NCBI RefSeq assembly: GCF_023061185.1
Contig: NZ_JAKGAK010000001.1
Span: 1-64,000 of the forward strand
DNA from: Chromohalobacter beijerinckii
Lineage (GTDB): Bacteria > Pseudomonadota > Gammaproteobacteria > Pseudomonadales > Halomonadaceae
Direction: 5' to 3'
DNA length: 64,000 bases
In this document: piece after piece, positions 1-7,566 of the stretch
Numbering within the stretch: the stretch's first letter is position 1
Layout of the letters: the number at the start of each line of letters is the position of its first letter
Program-made: the position numbers and the translations under genes
Notes under the pieces: generated by a model
The model's database searches: none
Told to the model about the DNA's origin: nothing
Seen by the model: only the letters and a program-made list of their open reading frames with translations

Positions 1-56
1 CTTTCAAGCAAGCGAAGCGACTTTATCAGGTCTCACCTTCAAAGCAGCATGCCCAT

Positions 57-1403
57 TTAAAGCCACATTGCCGCTAGCCAGCCGAAGACGATGAGCGGGA
101 TATTGTAATGAATGAAGGTGGGGACGACCGAGTCCCAGATATGGTCGTGTTGGCGATCGACGTTGAGTCCCGAAGTCGGCCCCAACGTCGAGTCGGAGGC
201 CGGCGAGCCGGCATCCCCCAACGCCGCGGCGGTGCCTACCAGTGCCACCGTGGCCATGGGCGAGAAGCCGAATTGCACGGCTAGTGGGACATAGATCGCG
301 GCAATGATGGGAATCGTCGAGAACGACGAGCCGATTCCCAGCGTAATGAACAGGCCGACCAGCAGCATGATCAATGCGGCAAGGCCTTGATGATCGCCGA
401 TAATGGCAAAGGCGTTTTCGACCAGCGTGTCGATCTCACCCGTGGCTTGCATGACCGAGGCAAACCCCGCCGCCGTAATCATGATGAAGCCAATTAGCGC
501 CATCATGCGCATTCCACTGGTGAAGAGGTCATCGGCTTCACGCCATTTGAAGATGCCGCCCAGCGAGAGCAAGGCAAAGCCAACGAGCCCGCCCATGATC
601 ATCGAGCCACTATACAATTGAATCGATAAGGCGGCGACGATGGCCACGACGGCCATTACTAACCCGCGAGTGTGGAGGCTAACCTCTCCGGAATGATGCG
701 GGACGTTACTCGTCACGACATCGCGCGCTTCATAATCACGCGGCTTGCGATAAGAATAGAGCACAGCCACCAAGAGCCCCAGCGCCATACCCGCGACAGG
801 AATGCCCATGGCTAGCGGTACCATGCCACGCGTTACCTCGAGCCCCACGGCCTCGCCCGCCGAGTTGATATTGGCCAACAGAATATCGTTGAGGAAGATC
901 GCCCCGAAGCCGACCGGTAACAACATATAAGGCGCCGTTAGGCCGAAGGTCAGCACGCAGGCCACCATGCGTCGATCCAGACGCAGGGGGTTCATGATCT
1001 TGAGCAGCGGCGGGACCAAAATGGGAATGAAGGCAATATGCACGGGAATCAGGTTCTGCGAGGAAATTGCTACTAATAGCAACGCCACGAGCAGGATGTA
1101 TTTCACCACCGATTGACGTTTATATGACGCTTCGTGGCCGAGCAGACGAATCAACCGCTGAGCCAATAAGTCGGGAAGTCCTGAGCGTGAAATCGCCACT
1201 GCGAACGCCCCTAGCGTTGCGTAGGCCAGCGCTACCTTGGCGCCGCCTCCCACGCCATCGTTAAACGCGGCCAGCGTATCCTCGAGTCCCAGACCGCCGA
1301 CCAAACCGCCCACCAAGGCGCCCACGATAAGCGCAAACACTACCGATACTCGCGCCAATGCGAGCCCCACCATGACCAGAACGGCCAAAATAACCGCATT
1401 CAT
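57..1403 (-). CDS. Na+/H+ antiporter family membrane protein (YuiF/NhaC-like)
   Basis: A 448-residue, very hydrophobic protein with about eleven to twelve predicted membrane spans. The family (Na_H_antiport, the YuiF group) exchanges Na+ for H+ or amino acids across the inner membrane. Supporting stretches are the N-terminal [12 protein letters not shown] segment, the [12 protein letters not shown] segment around residue 115, and the conserved C-terminal [16 protein letters not shown] stretch near residue 400, which resembles the SPxSDTTLGPT signature of this group. The start is the ATG at 1401-1403, with a weak GGGAA ribosome site 8 bases upstream. It stands alone, facing away from the small-RNA candidate. 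Exact substrate cannot be told from sequence; sodium export fits a halophile but is inference. Confidence 0.85.
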   Translation of the reverse strand: MNAVILAVLVMVGLALARVSVVFALIVGALVGGLVGGLGLEDTLAAFNDGVGGGAKVALAYATLGAFAVAISRSGLPDLLAQRLIRLLGHEASYKRQSVVKYILLVALLLVAISSQNLIPVHIAFIPILVPPLLKIMNPLRLDRRMVACVLTFGLTAPYMLLPVGFGAIFLNDILLANINSAGEAVGLEVTRGMVPLAMGIPVAGMALGLLVAVLYSYRKPRDYEARDVVTSNVPHHSGEVSLHTRGLVMAVVAIVAALSIQLYSGSMIMGGLVGFALLSLGGIFKWREADDLFTSGMRMMALIGFIMITAAGFASVMQATGEIDTLVENAFAIIGDHQGLAALIMLLVGLFITLGIGSSFSTIPIIAAIYVPLAVQFGFSPMATVALVGTAAALGDAGSPASDSTLGPTSGLNVDRQHDHIWDSVVPTFIHYNIPLIVFGWLAAMWL

Positions 1404-1485
1404 TGCCGTGTTCCCGTTGAGTGTGTTGTATCAAAAGTGCGAAATACTAACAGAAGTGACTATTAGAAGCGGCCATCAAAAAGTG

Positions 1486-1539
1486 ACCATGTAAACGTCA
1501 CATCCGTGACGCGACATTGTCACAGAGACTGGGTACAAC
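1486..1539 (+). promoter_or_regulatory. Probable promoter/operator region of the small-RNA candidate
   Basis: Just upstream of the RNA candidate there are two overlapping inverted repeats built on GTGAC/GTCAC (one with 9 and one with 8 bases between arms), including the palindrome ATGTAAACGTCACAT at 1489-1503. A TACAAC that could be a -10 element lies at 1534-1539 with no good -35 partner, which is usual for activator-dependent promoters. The published GacA box (TGTAAG-N6-CTTACA) is not present in its exact form. Confidence 0.35.
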
Positions 1540-1544
1540 AGGCA

Positions 1545-1727
1545 GTGGCGATGCATGGCTCAGCAGGCCATTGCTCGTCAGACAAGGGACACTGTCGTTA
1601 AGCGCGTTAGGGAAGCATGTTGAGCTAGGAGGCTCACGGGAACCGGTAAAGTACCGGTGCGTCAGGAAGACGCCAAGGGAGCGCGGAATCTTACGCCATG
1701 GTCGGAATAACCGACCATGGCGTTTTT
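1545..1727 (+). ncRNA. CsrB/RsmZ-type CsrA-sequestering small RNA candidate
   Basis: Non-coding stretch of about 180 nt with eight GGA motifs (around 1587, 1611, 1628, 1639, 1665, 1678, 1685, 1704). Two sit exactly in hairpin loops, the hallmark of CsrA/RsmA ligands: TGAGC-TAGGAG-GCTCA at 1621-1636 and GCGTC-AGGAA-GACGC at 1659-1673. A third hairpin (ACCGGT-AAAGT-ACCGGT, 1642-1658) separates them and a 13-bp terminator closes the RNA. No credible ORF fits. The 5' end is a guess from a weak -10. Family (RsmY, RsmZ, CsrB) cannot be settled by eye. The sensor kinase expected to control such an RNA, BarA/GacS, is encoded at 17.9-20.6 kb. Confidence 0.75.
1693..1727 (+). terminator. Rho-independent terminator of the small RNA
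   Basis: Perfect 13-bp stem ACGCCATGGTCGG / CCGACCATGGCGT with an AATAA loop, followed by TTTTT on the plus strand. There is no T-run on the other strand, so it serves plus-strand transcription. Confidence 0.9.
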
Positions 1728-1812
1728 ATGATGCTGAAAACGGTCACCACGAAACGACCACGCGGGAGCTGCTATAACGAGCTTTAGATGGCCGCCCACA
1801 ATACATCGCGCT

Positions 1813-2013
1813 TCAGCAGTTGCCTTTCTTGGCTTGTCCGGGCGGACAGAAATCACCGCCATGCCCATGTTCATGTCGCTCATCGTGGTCATGGTGTCCA
1901 TCACCGACTTCAACAACGGGCTCGGGGTCGATACGCGCGGGCGTGTAACTGCACGCCGACACGCTTGCTCCGATACCGCCTACTAGAATCGCCATTAGCC
2001 ATACTTGGCGCAT
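1813..2013 (-). CDS. Small His-rich lipoprotein of unknown function
   Basis: A 66-residue protein starting MRQVWLMAILVGG, chosen because an AGGAG site sits 6 bases before this ATG. Residues 1-20 form a lipoprotein signal peptide ending in the lipobox VSAC, so the mature protein should be acylated at Cys21. The mature part is short and rich in His, Asp and Glu (GHHDHDERHEHGHGG) and ends with FCPPGQAKKGNC. A CPPGQAKK-type motif recurs in several small proteobacterial envelope proteins of unknown role. Metal binding at the envelope is a reasonable guess from the His cluster and two cysteines, but nothing in the context confirms it. Confidence 0.7.
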   Translation of the reverse strand: MRQVWLMAILVGGIGASVSACSYTPARIDPEPVVEVGDGHHDHDERHEHGHGGDFCPPGQAKKGNC

Positions 2014-2073
2014 CTCGTTCTCCTTGTCCATGTTGTCTGCTTGCTTCCTCACCACACTCGCCCTTCTGTTCAT

Positions 2074-2469
2074 CAGGCGTGGGTTGGTGAGGCATTATCG
2101 TCAATCGAGCGCTCAGCGTCATCTCACGATCGTTTGCCCCCCTGCGAAATGCTTTTAGGGCCCTTCATAAGCGCTCATACGGGGAATCCCCTGCCATTCC
2201 ATAACACCTATTTATGTAACGGCAAGATTTAGGTATGATGCTGCTCATAACGAAAATAAAGGCAATCAAGGGAACGCCTGAATCATATCCAACGCATGGC
2301 TCGCGAAGCATGGGAACCGCCCTCGTTTTCTGGGGCGCGTCTTCGTGCATGGCATGGCGTTGTGTGCTCATCTAGAGCAAGCGATTCAGCGTTTCCCTGG
2401 CGTCAGTTCGCAAGGGCTACCCAGCCCATCCGACGACTCACGACCCTAAGCAGGAAACGGAGAAAAAAA
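2074..2469 (+). other. Gene-free stretch: promoter region and leader of the porin
   Basis: No convincing gene. The reading frame of the porin stays open upstream to 2296 but encodes an Arg/Trp-rich sequence unlike a signal peptide, so I treat it as leader. A possible promoter is TTTATG-N17-TATGAT at 2211-2239, which would give an mRNA leader of more than 200 nt. Such a long leader could hold post-transcriptional control, but I see no clear structure. Confidence 0.4.
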
Positions 2470-3801
2470 GTGGCACAACTATCATTCAAGGCAGCCGGCC
2501 TCGCCATGGGCGTTACCGGCACACTGGCTTTTGCTGCGCCGGCATTGGCACAACAAGACACCGAGGCCATGCAGCGCCAGTTGGATGCCCTACGCGCGCA
2601 AGTCGAGCGTATGGAGCAGCAACTCGACGCTCAGCAGTCGACCACGACCGCCGACAGCAGCCAGGCGACCTCAGAGACGCGTGACCTCGCCGAGGAAAAC
2701 CGCTCACTGATCGATTCGATCCAGAATTCCCAGATCAGCGGTACGCTCCAGCTCAACGCGAGCTACAACGACTGGAGTGAGCCCAGCAAGGACACCGCTG
2801 GCGACATGGATTTCGGCAAGTTCGTCCTCGCCCTCAACGGTGAGCACGGCAACTTCCTCTACGGGTTCGATTACCGATTCTACGACGGTTACCAGTTCCT
2901 GAAGAGTGGCTGGATGGGCTATCAGGCCAGCGACAACGACACCGTCAAGGTGGGCCTGGTCCAGACGCCGTTCGGCAACATGGATTACGGCTACCTGGGT
3001 TGGTATGGCAACCTGCCGTATCTCGCCGGCTTCAATGACAACCAGAACGCCGGTATCAAGTGGGATCATAGCCAGGGCGCCTGGGATACCTCGCTGGCCT
3101 TCTTCAAGAGCGACCAGTTGGGTGACGGCAACGAGCACTACGGTGCCAACCCCATTGGCGAAACTCCGGTAGATGAGGATGGCAACCCCACACGCCAAGG
3201 TAATACGGCAGAAAACCAGCTCGCCGGCCGTGTCGCCTATACCTTCGGCCAGGGCACTGACTACACCACCGAGATCAACTTCTCGGCCAAGGGCGGTCAG
3301 CTCTACAACAATTACACTCACGACAGCGGCAGCAACTGGCAGGCCGCCGTGGGCTTGAACGGTAGCTACGGCTCCTGGCTCACACAACTGCAGGCCACCG
3401 CTTACGAATACGACGCCGAGAATCCTGCCAATAGCGGTATCTCCGATGATGTTATGCAAATTGGTGCATTCGGCTTCAACTACCTGATCCCCGCCGAAGG
3501 CCAGATGTATTCCGCCAGCCTAGGCTACAGCATGAACGTCAACTGGGGTGACATCGATAACCTCTACTTCTACAACGACTTCAGCTATATCAGCCCGGCA
3601 GACGATTACTCGCCAGTCAATGGCGGTTACGGTAACGTCGATGATCCGATGCTCAACGATCTGGGTATGAAGGTCACGGCCGGGCCCTACTATGCCTGGT
3701 TCAGTGTCGTTTCCAACAAGAACGCACTCAACTACTTCGGCTCACCGATCGATGATGGCTGGCACACCAGCGTGCAGACCAACTTCGGTCTCAACTTCTA
3801 A
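2470..3801 (+). CDS. Outer-membrane porin with N-terminal coiled coil
   Basis: Predicted 443-residue outer-membrane beta-barrel. I start it at the GTG at 2470, preceded by CGGAGA, because it gives a clean Sec signal peptide (MAQLSFKAAGLAMGV... cleaved after APALA). The mature N-terminus is a Gln/Glu-rich heptad region (EAMQRQLDALRAQVERMEQQ) like the periplasmic trimeric coiled coils of some porins. The rest shows alternating aromatic/polar strands, many Tyr, Asn, Asp and Gly, and a terminal phenylalanine (NFGLNF), the BAM recognition signal. Length and layout suit a 16-18-strand carbohydrate or anion porin, but substrate is not readable. A strong terminator follows. Confidence 0.8.
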   Translation: MAQLSFKAAGLAMGVTGTLAFAAPALAQQDTEAMQRQLDALRAQVERMEQQLDAQQSTTTADSSQATSETRDLAEENRSLIDSIQNSQISGTLQLNASYNDWSEPSKDTAGDMDFGKFVLALNGEHGNFLYGFDYRFYDGYQFLKSGWMGYQASDNDTVKVGLVQTPFGNMDYGYLGWYGNLPYLAGFNDNQNAGIKWDHSQGAWDTSLAFFKSDQLGDGNEHYGANPIGETPVDEDGNPTRQGNTAENQLAGRVAYTFGQGTDYTTEINFSAKGGQLYNNYTHDSGSNWQAAVGLNGSYGSWLTQLQATAYEYDAENPANSGISDDVMQIGAFGFNYLIPAEGQMYSASLGYSMNVNWGDIDNLYFYNDFSYISPADDYSPVNGGYGNVDDPMLNDLGMKVTAGPYYAWFSVVSNKNALNYFGSPIDDGWHTSVQTNFGLNF

Positions 3802-3832
3802 GAGCTCTTTCTTGACTAGCTGACGTTTTATC

Positions 3833-3861
3833 GCCCCGCTCACCAGCAGCGGGGCTTTTTT
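3833..3861 (+). terminator. Rho-independent terminator after the porin gene
   Basis: Stem GCCCCGC / GCGGGGC with a 9-base loop, followed by TTTTTT. It lies 31 bases after the porin stop codon. Confidence 0.9.
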
Positions 3862-4135
3862 ATGCGCCATGCTTCACGCCAAGTGGACCCGAGCATGTCA
3901 GACATGCCTTATCATGTATCCACTCCACTCCTTCCTCCCCCACAAATTGAACCGATACTTTAAAAGTGAAACGCAACTTCAATGTCATAGTTGATATAAC
4001 GCTTTTATTAAACGTCTGTTTAAAATGATCCACATCAACTCATGAAAATTAATTTTGCTTTACTTATATGATACCTTTATTTACATCGATTGACTGTTTA
4101 GACTGACCGCTTCATAAAAAACGGCATGGATACTA

Positions 4136-5062
4136 ATGTCTATAATATCGATGCAGGGAAAACAACCACTTATCTTCAAGGGGCGATGGGCCCGCCTGAG
4201 TGTGTTGGCCTTCATGGGCAGCGGCCTGTTCGGCTGGGGAGTCGGTGGGGCGCACTGGCCCTGGCCCATACAGGTCATCGCGCTGCTACTGCTGGTATCG
4301 CTGACTTCAGGCTGGGTGCTACTGAGAATCGAAAGGGACCTTTTGCACCCCATGCGGCGGCTCTCGGAGCATGCTCGTCGACTGCATGAAGGTGACAATA
4401 CCCATCTCATGATGACGACCTACCTCACCGAACGCCGCGATGAAGTCGGCGAGCTGGCACGCCAGTTCCAGCACTTGGTCGAGGACCTCAAAACACACAA
4501 TGCCCAGTTGCTGGAACAATCGCTGGTCGATCCGCTCACGAAACTGGGCAATCGCCGCATGCTGGAAAATCGGCTCGATGTCGCTCTGCCCCTCACACGA
4601 CGTCTCGACTGTACGGTTTCAGTACTGATGATGGATGTCGACCATTTCAAACCTTATAACGACTACTACGGTCACCCAGCCGGCGACGAATGTCTGGTGC
4701 AGATCTCGGGCGTATTGCGCGATACCTTCCGTCGTGAAACGGACATCGTCGTTCGCTTGGGAGGTGAGGAGTTTCTCGTCTTACTCATCGACACCCCTAG
4801 TCAAGAGGCCTGGCGCTTGGCCGATGCCATGCGTGGCATGATCCAGGCCATGGGCATCCCGCATGAGTACTCGCCCACCGCCAACGTCGTGACCGTCAGC
4901 GTGGGAGTCGTGACGAGTCCTCCCGGCGTCGGCGCAGACATCGACGACATGATTGCCTGCGCCGATGAAGCCCTGTATGCCTGCAAAGCCCAGGGCCGCA
5001 ATACCACCCAGGCGCGTATGCTCTCGTCACCCGTCGAAGCGCTTGAGACCCACGCCGGATAG
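4136..5062 (+). CDS. Membrane diguanylate cyclase (two TM helices, HAMP, GGEEF)
   Basis: A 308-residue protein likely to make cyclic di-GMP from two GTP at the inner membrane. Two hydrophobic helices (about 21-40 and 43-64) are joined by a very short loop, so there is almost no periplasmic sensor. A HAMP-like linker follows (about 65-118, with RRDEVGEL), then a GGDEF domain: metal-binding Asp in DVDHF at 167-171, active-site GGEEF at 209-213, and an intact product-inhibition site RETD at 200-203, the expected five residues before GGEEF. An active, feedback-inhibited enzyme is therefore expected. The start ATG lacks a good ribosome site. About 270 bases of AT-rich DNA precede it and probably hold its promoter. 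Confidence 0.9.
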   Translation: MSIISMQGKQPLIFKGRWARLSVLAFMGSGLFGWGVGGAHWPWPIQVIALLLLVSLTSGWVLLRIERDLLHPMRRLSEHARRLHEGDNTHLMMTTYLTERRDEVGELARQFQHLVEDLKTHNAQLLEQSLVDPLTKLGNRRMLENRLDVALPLTRRLDCTVSVLMMDVDHFKPYNDYYGHPAGDECLVQISGVLRDTFRRETDIVVRLGGEEFLVLLIDTPSQEAWRLADAMRGMIQAMGIPHEYSPTANVVTVSVGVVTSPPGVGADIDDMIACADEALYACKAQGRNTTQARMLSSPVEALETHAG

Positions 5063-5114
5063 CAGCCCCCCTGATTACAACCTCGCTCCACCGACACGGT
5101 GGCCCCTTGCGGGG

Positions 5115-5149
5115 TTGGCATGCCCAAAATACTGTATATAATTACAGTA
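5115..5149 (+). promoter_or_regulatory. Sigma-70 promoter with overlapping LexA (SOS) box
   Basis: TTGGCA (5115-5120), a 16-base spacer and TATAAT (5137-5142) form a strong promoter pointing to satD. TACTGTATATAATTACAGTA at 5130-5149 matches the gammaproteobacterial LexA operator (CTGT-N8-ACAG core with TA flanks) almost perfectly and covers the -10 element, so LexA would block it. The expected 5' leader before satD is about 110 nt. The preceding cyclase gene ends before the promoter. Confidence 0.85.
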
Positions 5150-5260
5150 TACAGGATATCGCTCTAGCTTAGTTCAATAATCGATTCATTTTACGAGTAG
5201 CTAGACTTATATAATTATTCTACTATTATTGCCAAATATCGTATTAAAAGGCGATAAAAT

Positions 5261-5911
5261 ATGGATGAAATCCCACTCAGCGTACTGACCGGCGACATCG
5301 TCGGGTCACGCCGCATCAATGACCAAACGCGGCTCGATCAAGCGCTCGAAAGCGCACTAGGGCTCCTCGAATCGCAATACGGGGCATGCGTGGACCGCTA
5401 TCGAGGCGATGGCTTTCAAGTCGCCTTGCGTTCGCCCGTGCAGACCATGACCGCCGCCGTGCTGACTCGTGCCGCGTTGATACGGCATTCCCCTTCGCGG
5501 CGCGAGACCTGGGACGCCCGCATCGCAGTGGCCATCGGCTCGGGGCATTTACCCAAAACGGGACGTTTCGCCTCAGCCAATGGCGAGGTCTACGTGCGCT
5601 CCGGCCAGGCCCTGGATGCCTTGAGCGAGGGCGATACGCGCTTTGCGCTGTCATTGCCCGAACCCGATGACACCCTGGCCCTGTTAACGCGTTTCGCCGA
5701 TGCCACCCTCCAGGGCTGGACCCATAACGCCGCTGAAGTAATGTACTGGCAACTGCAGCATGCCGAAACCCAGAAAGCCTTGGCCAAACGCCTCGGGCGT
5801 GCGCAATCGACTATCCACCAACGCTTGCACGCCGCACGTTGGCCGCTGATCGAGGAGTATCTCGCGCATGTCGAGCAACGTATTGCCGCCATCATGGAGG
5901 CTTCACGATGA
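5261..5911 (+). CDS. satD: SatD-family protein with nucleotide-cyclase-like domain and C-terminal HTH
   Basis: A 216-residue cytoplasmic protein of the SatD family, whose biochemical role is not established as far as I know. The first 135 residues carry a pattern I recognise from class III nucleotide cyclases: a metal-type Asp in TGDIVGS (Asp12), then YRGDGF (Asp50), then ARIAVAIGSG near residue 87, then GEVYVRSGQALDAL near 108-121, comparable to FxDIxGF, GDxxM, RIGIxxG and GDxVNxAxRL. The last 50 residues contain a helix-turn-helix of sigma region 4 type (TQKALAKRLGRAQSTIHQRL). The start ATG follows AAAAGGCGAT. It shares ATGA with the next gene and is transcribed from a LexA-boxed promoter. 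Cyclase activity is inference from motifs. Confidence 0.75.
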   Translation: MDEIPLSVLTGDIVGSRRINDQTRLDQALESALGLLESQYGACVDRYRGDGFQVALRSPVQTMTAAVLTRAALIRHSPSRRETWDARIAVAIGSGHLPKTGRFASANGEVYVRSGQALDALSEGDTRFALSLPEPDDTLALLTRFADATLQGWTHNAAEVMYWQLQHAETQKALAKRLGRAQSTIHQRLHAARWPLIEEYLAHVEQRIAAIMEASR

Positions 5912-6648
5912 TTGGCTCTTCCTTGACCACGCTGTTGCTGTTGCTGATCGCGCACCTGGCCGGTGACTTTCTGCTCCAGAGCGCTGCCTGGGTTCGCGAC
6001 AAGAACGCTCGACGCCAACGTTCCCGAGCCCTTTACTTGCATGCCGGCGTGCATGGCGCATTGACTTGGCTGGTATTCATCAGCTCTCAATCCCTTGCCA
6101 CCGCCTCGTTGGGAGCGGCTTTCATCGCCGTCACGCATCTCGTCATCGATGCCTTCAAGAGCCACGCCCCGGCCGAGTACGTGCGTTATTTCGTCGTCGA
6201 CCAAGCCCTACATGTCAGCGTGCTCGTCATCGCCTGGGCATGGCTGGTCGGTGACGGCGCTTGGCTCGGCCACGCCGTCGCATGGCTATTGCATCCTCGA
6301 ACCCTGCTGGTGGCCTTGGCGTATTTGATCGTCATGCGACCGTTCTCGATTCTCATCGCCCTGATCATGCGGCGCTGGAGCCATGGCGTGGACAACAGCG
6401 GTACGCTCGCCGATGCGGGCGCGCGGATCGGCATGCTCGAGCGGTTTCTAGTGCTAACCTTCGTGCTGGCCGATCAACTCGTGCCCATTGGCTTCCTGCT
6501 GGCCGCCAAATCGGTATTGCGTTTCGGCGATCTGCGTGAGGATCGCGACCGCAAGCTCACCGAGTACGTTTTGCTGGGCACCATGCTGAGCTTCTCGTTG
6601 ACGCTTACCCTGGGCATATTGATCGCCCACTGGTATGCCGCACTGTAA
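5908..6648 (+). CDS. DUF3307 multi-pass inner-membrane protein
   Basis: A 246-residue protein beginning MIGSSLTTLLLLL, chosen because the ATG overlaps the satD stop (ATGA) and a GGAGG site lies in the end of satD. It has about six hydrophobic helices, including HLAGDFLLQSAAWVRDKN near the N-terminus, whose H-x2-GD-x-L-x-Q pattern is typical of DUF3307, and conserved-looking His residues in LHAGVHG and THLVIDAFK. A charged cytoplasmic loop (RRWSHGVDNSG) and a conserved stretch LRFGDLREDRDRKLTEYVLLGT precede the last helix. Function is unknown. Translational coupling to SatD argues that the two act together. The following amiD gene starts only 24 bases later and may be cotranscribed. Confidence 0.8.
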   Translation: MIGSSLTTLLLLLIAHLAGDFLLQSAAWVRDKNARRQRSRALYLHAGVHGALTWLVFISSQSLATASLGAAFIAVTHLVIDAFKSHAPAEYVRYFVVDQALHVSVLVIAWAWLVGDGAWLGHAVAWLLHPRTLLVALAYLIVMRPFSILIALIMRRWSHGVDNSGTLADAGARIGMLERFLVLTFVLADQLVPIGFLLAAKSVLRFGDLREDRDRKLTEYVLLGTMLSFSLTLTLGILIAHWYAAL

Positions 6649-6672
6649 TGAGTTAACGCCGGAGACGCCGCC

Positions 6673-7566
6673 ATGCCGACGCCATGCTTCCATTCGCACC
6701 CAGCGCGCTGGCGGCTACCCATACCTTGCCTTCCATTGGCCTGCCTCGTTGTCGTCGGCCTGTTCACGCTGACGGCGTGCAGCGGCACACCGACAACCGA
6801 GTCGCGTGACGGCTACCGAGTCGATCATTCTTATCAGTCCACGGCACAGAGCAGTCGCGTGCACCACTTGGTACTGCATTACACCGACAGCAATGCACGG
6901 CGTTCGCTCCGCACTCTGACGGGACCGCGCGTAAGCTCACACTATTTGGTGACGCGCGAGGCAACGCCGAGGGTTTATCAACTAGTCGATGAATCACGAC
7001 GCGCCTGGCATGCCGGGGCTAGCGCCTGGGGGTCGCGTTCGAACCTCAATGACACCTCCATCGGCATCGAGATCGTCAACCGAGGGCCACGCGACACGCC
7101 CCGTGGACGTACCTGGACGCCCTACCCCGCGCAACAGATCGACACGCTCATTGCCCTGGCGCGCGATATAATCGAACGCCACGACATCGATCCCGTGGAT
7201 GTCGTGGGACACGCCGATATTGCCCCGCAACGCAAGATCGACCCGGGCCCGCGTTTCCCTTGGTATCGCCTGTATCGGGCCGGCATCGGCGCCTGGCCGG
7301 AGACAGAGCGCGTGATGGCCTACCAGAGGCGCTTCATGACGTCGCCGCCCTCGCTGACCCAGTGGCAGCGCGCGCTGGCGGCGTACGGTTATCCCGTGGA
7401 TGTCACCGGCCGCTTCGACGCGCTCACACGCGATACCTTGCGCGCCTTTCAGATGCACTTTCGCCCCATGCGCCATGACGGCTATCCGGATGCGCACAGC
7501 GCAGCCATCCTCTGGGCATTGCTGGAGAAATACCGGCCCGAGGCTAAACCTGCGGGTAATGAATGA
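6673..7566 (+). CDS. amiD: N-acetylmuramoyl-L-alanine amidase lipoprotein (AmiD-like)
   Basis: A 297-residue outer-membrane lipoprotein that should cleave the bond between N-acetylmuramic acid and L-alanine in peptidoglycan or its anhydro fragments. A signal peptide ends in the lipobox LTAC, so Cys at about residue 36 is the lipid site. The Amidase_2 domain follows: HYTDS (zinc His), the substrate loop WHAG, GIEIVNRG, and GHADIAPQRKIDPGPRFPW with the second His and the catalytic Lys/Asp group. The C-terminal 70 residues look like a peptidoglycan-binding domain (VTGRFDALTRDTLRAFQMHF). Length and domain order match AmiD rather than cytoplasmic AmpD. Its end overlaps the convergent regulator gene by 23 bases. 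Confidence 0.9.
   Translation: MPTPCFHSHPARWRLPIPCLPLACLVVVGLFTLTACSGTPTTESRDGYRVDHSYQSTAQSSRVHHLVLHYTDSNARRSLRTLTGPRVSSHYLVTREATPRVYQLVDESRRAWHAGASAWGSRSNLNDTSIGIEIVNRGPRDTPRGRTWTPYPAQQIDTLIALARDIIERHDIDPVDVVGHADIAPQRKIDPGPRFPWYRLYRAGIGAWPETERVMAYQRRFMTSPPSLTQWQRALAAYGYPVDVTGRFDALTRDTLRAFQMHFRPMRHDGYPDAHSAAILWALLEKYRPEAKPAGNE

Noticed and set aside
1486-1510. Classical GacA box upstream of the small RNA
   Set aside because: The TGTAAG-N6-CTTACA pattern is not there; only a shorter different palindrome is.
2296-2469. N-terminal extension of the porin frame
   Set aside because: Encodes an Arg/Trp-rich stretch before a good signal peptide; the GTG at 2470 with CGGAGA explains the start better.
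5102-5114. Small GC hairpin (CCCC TTGC GGGG) after the diguanylate cyclase gene
   Set aside because: Stem too short and only two T residues follow; not called a terminator.
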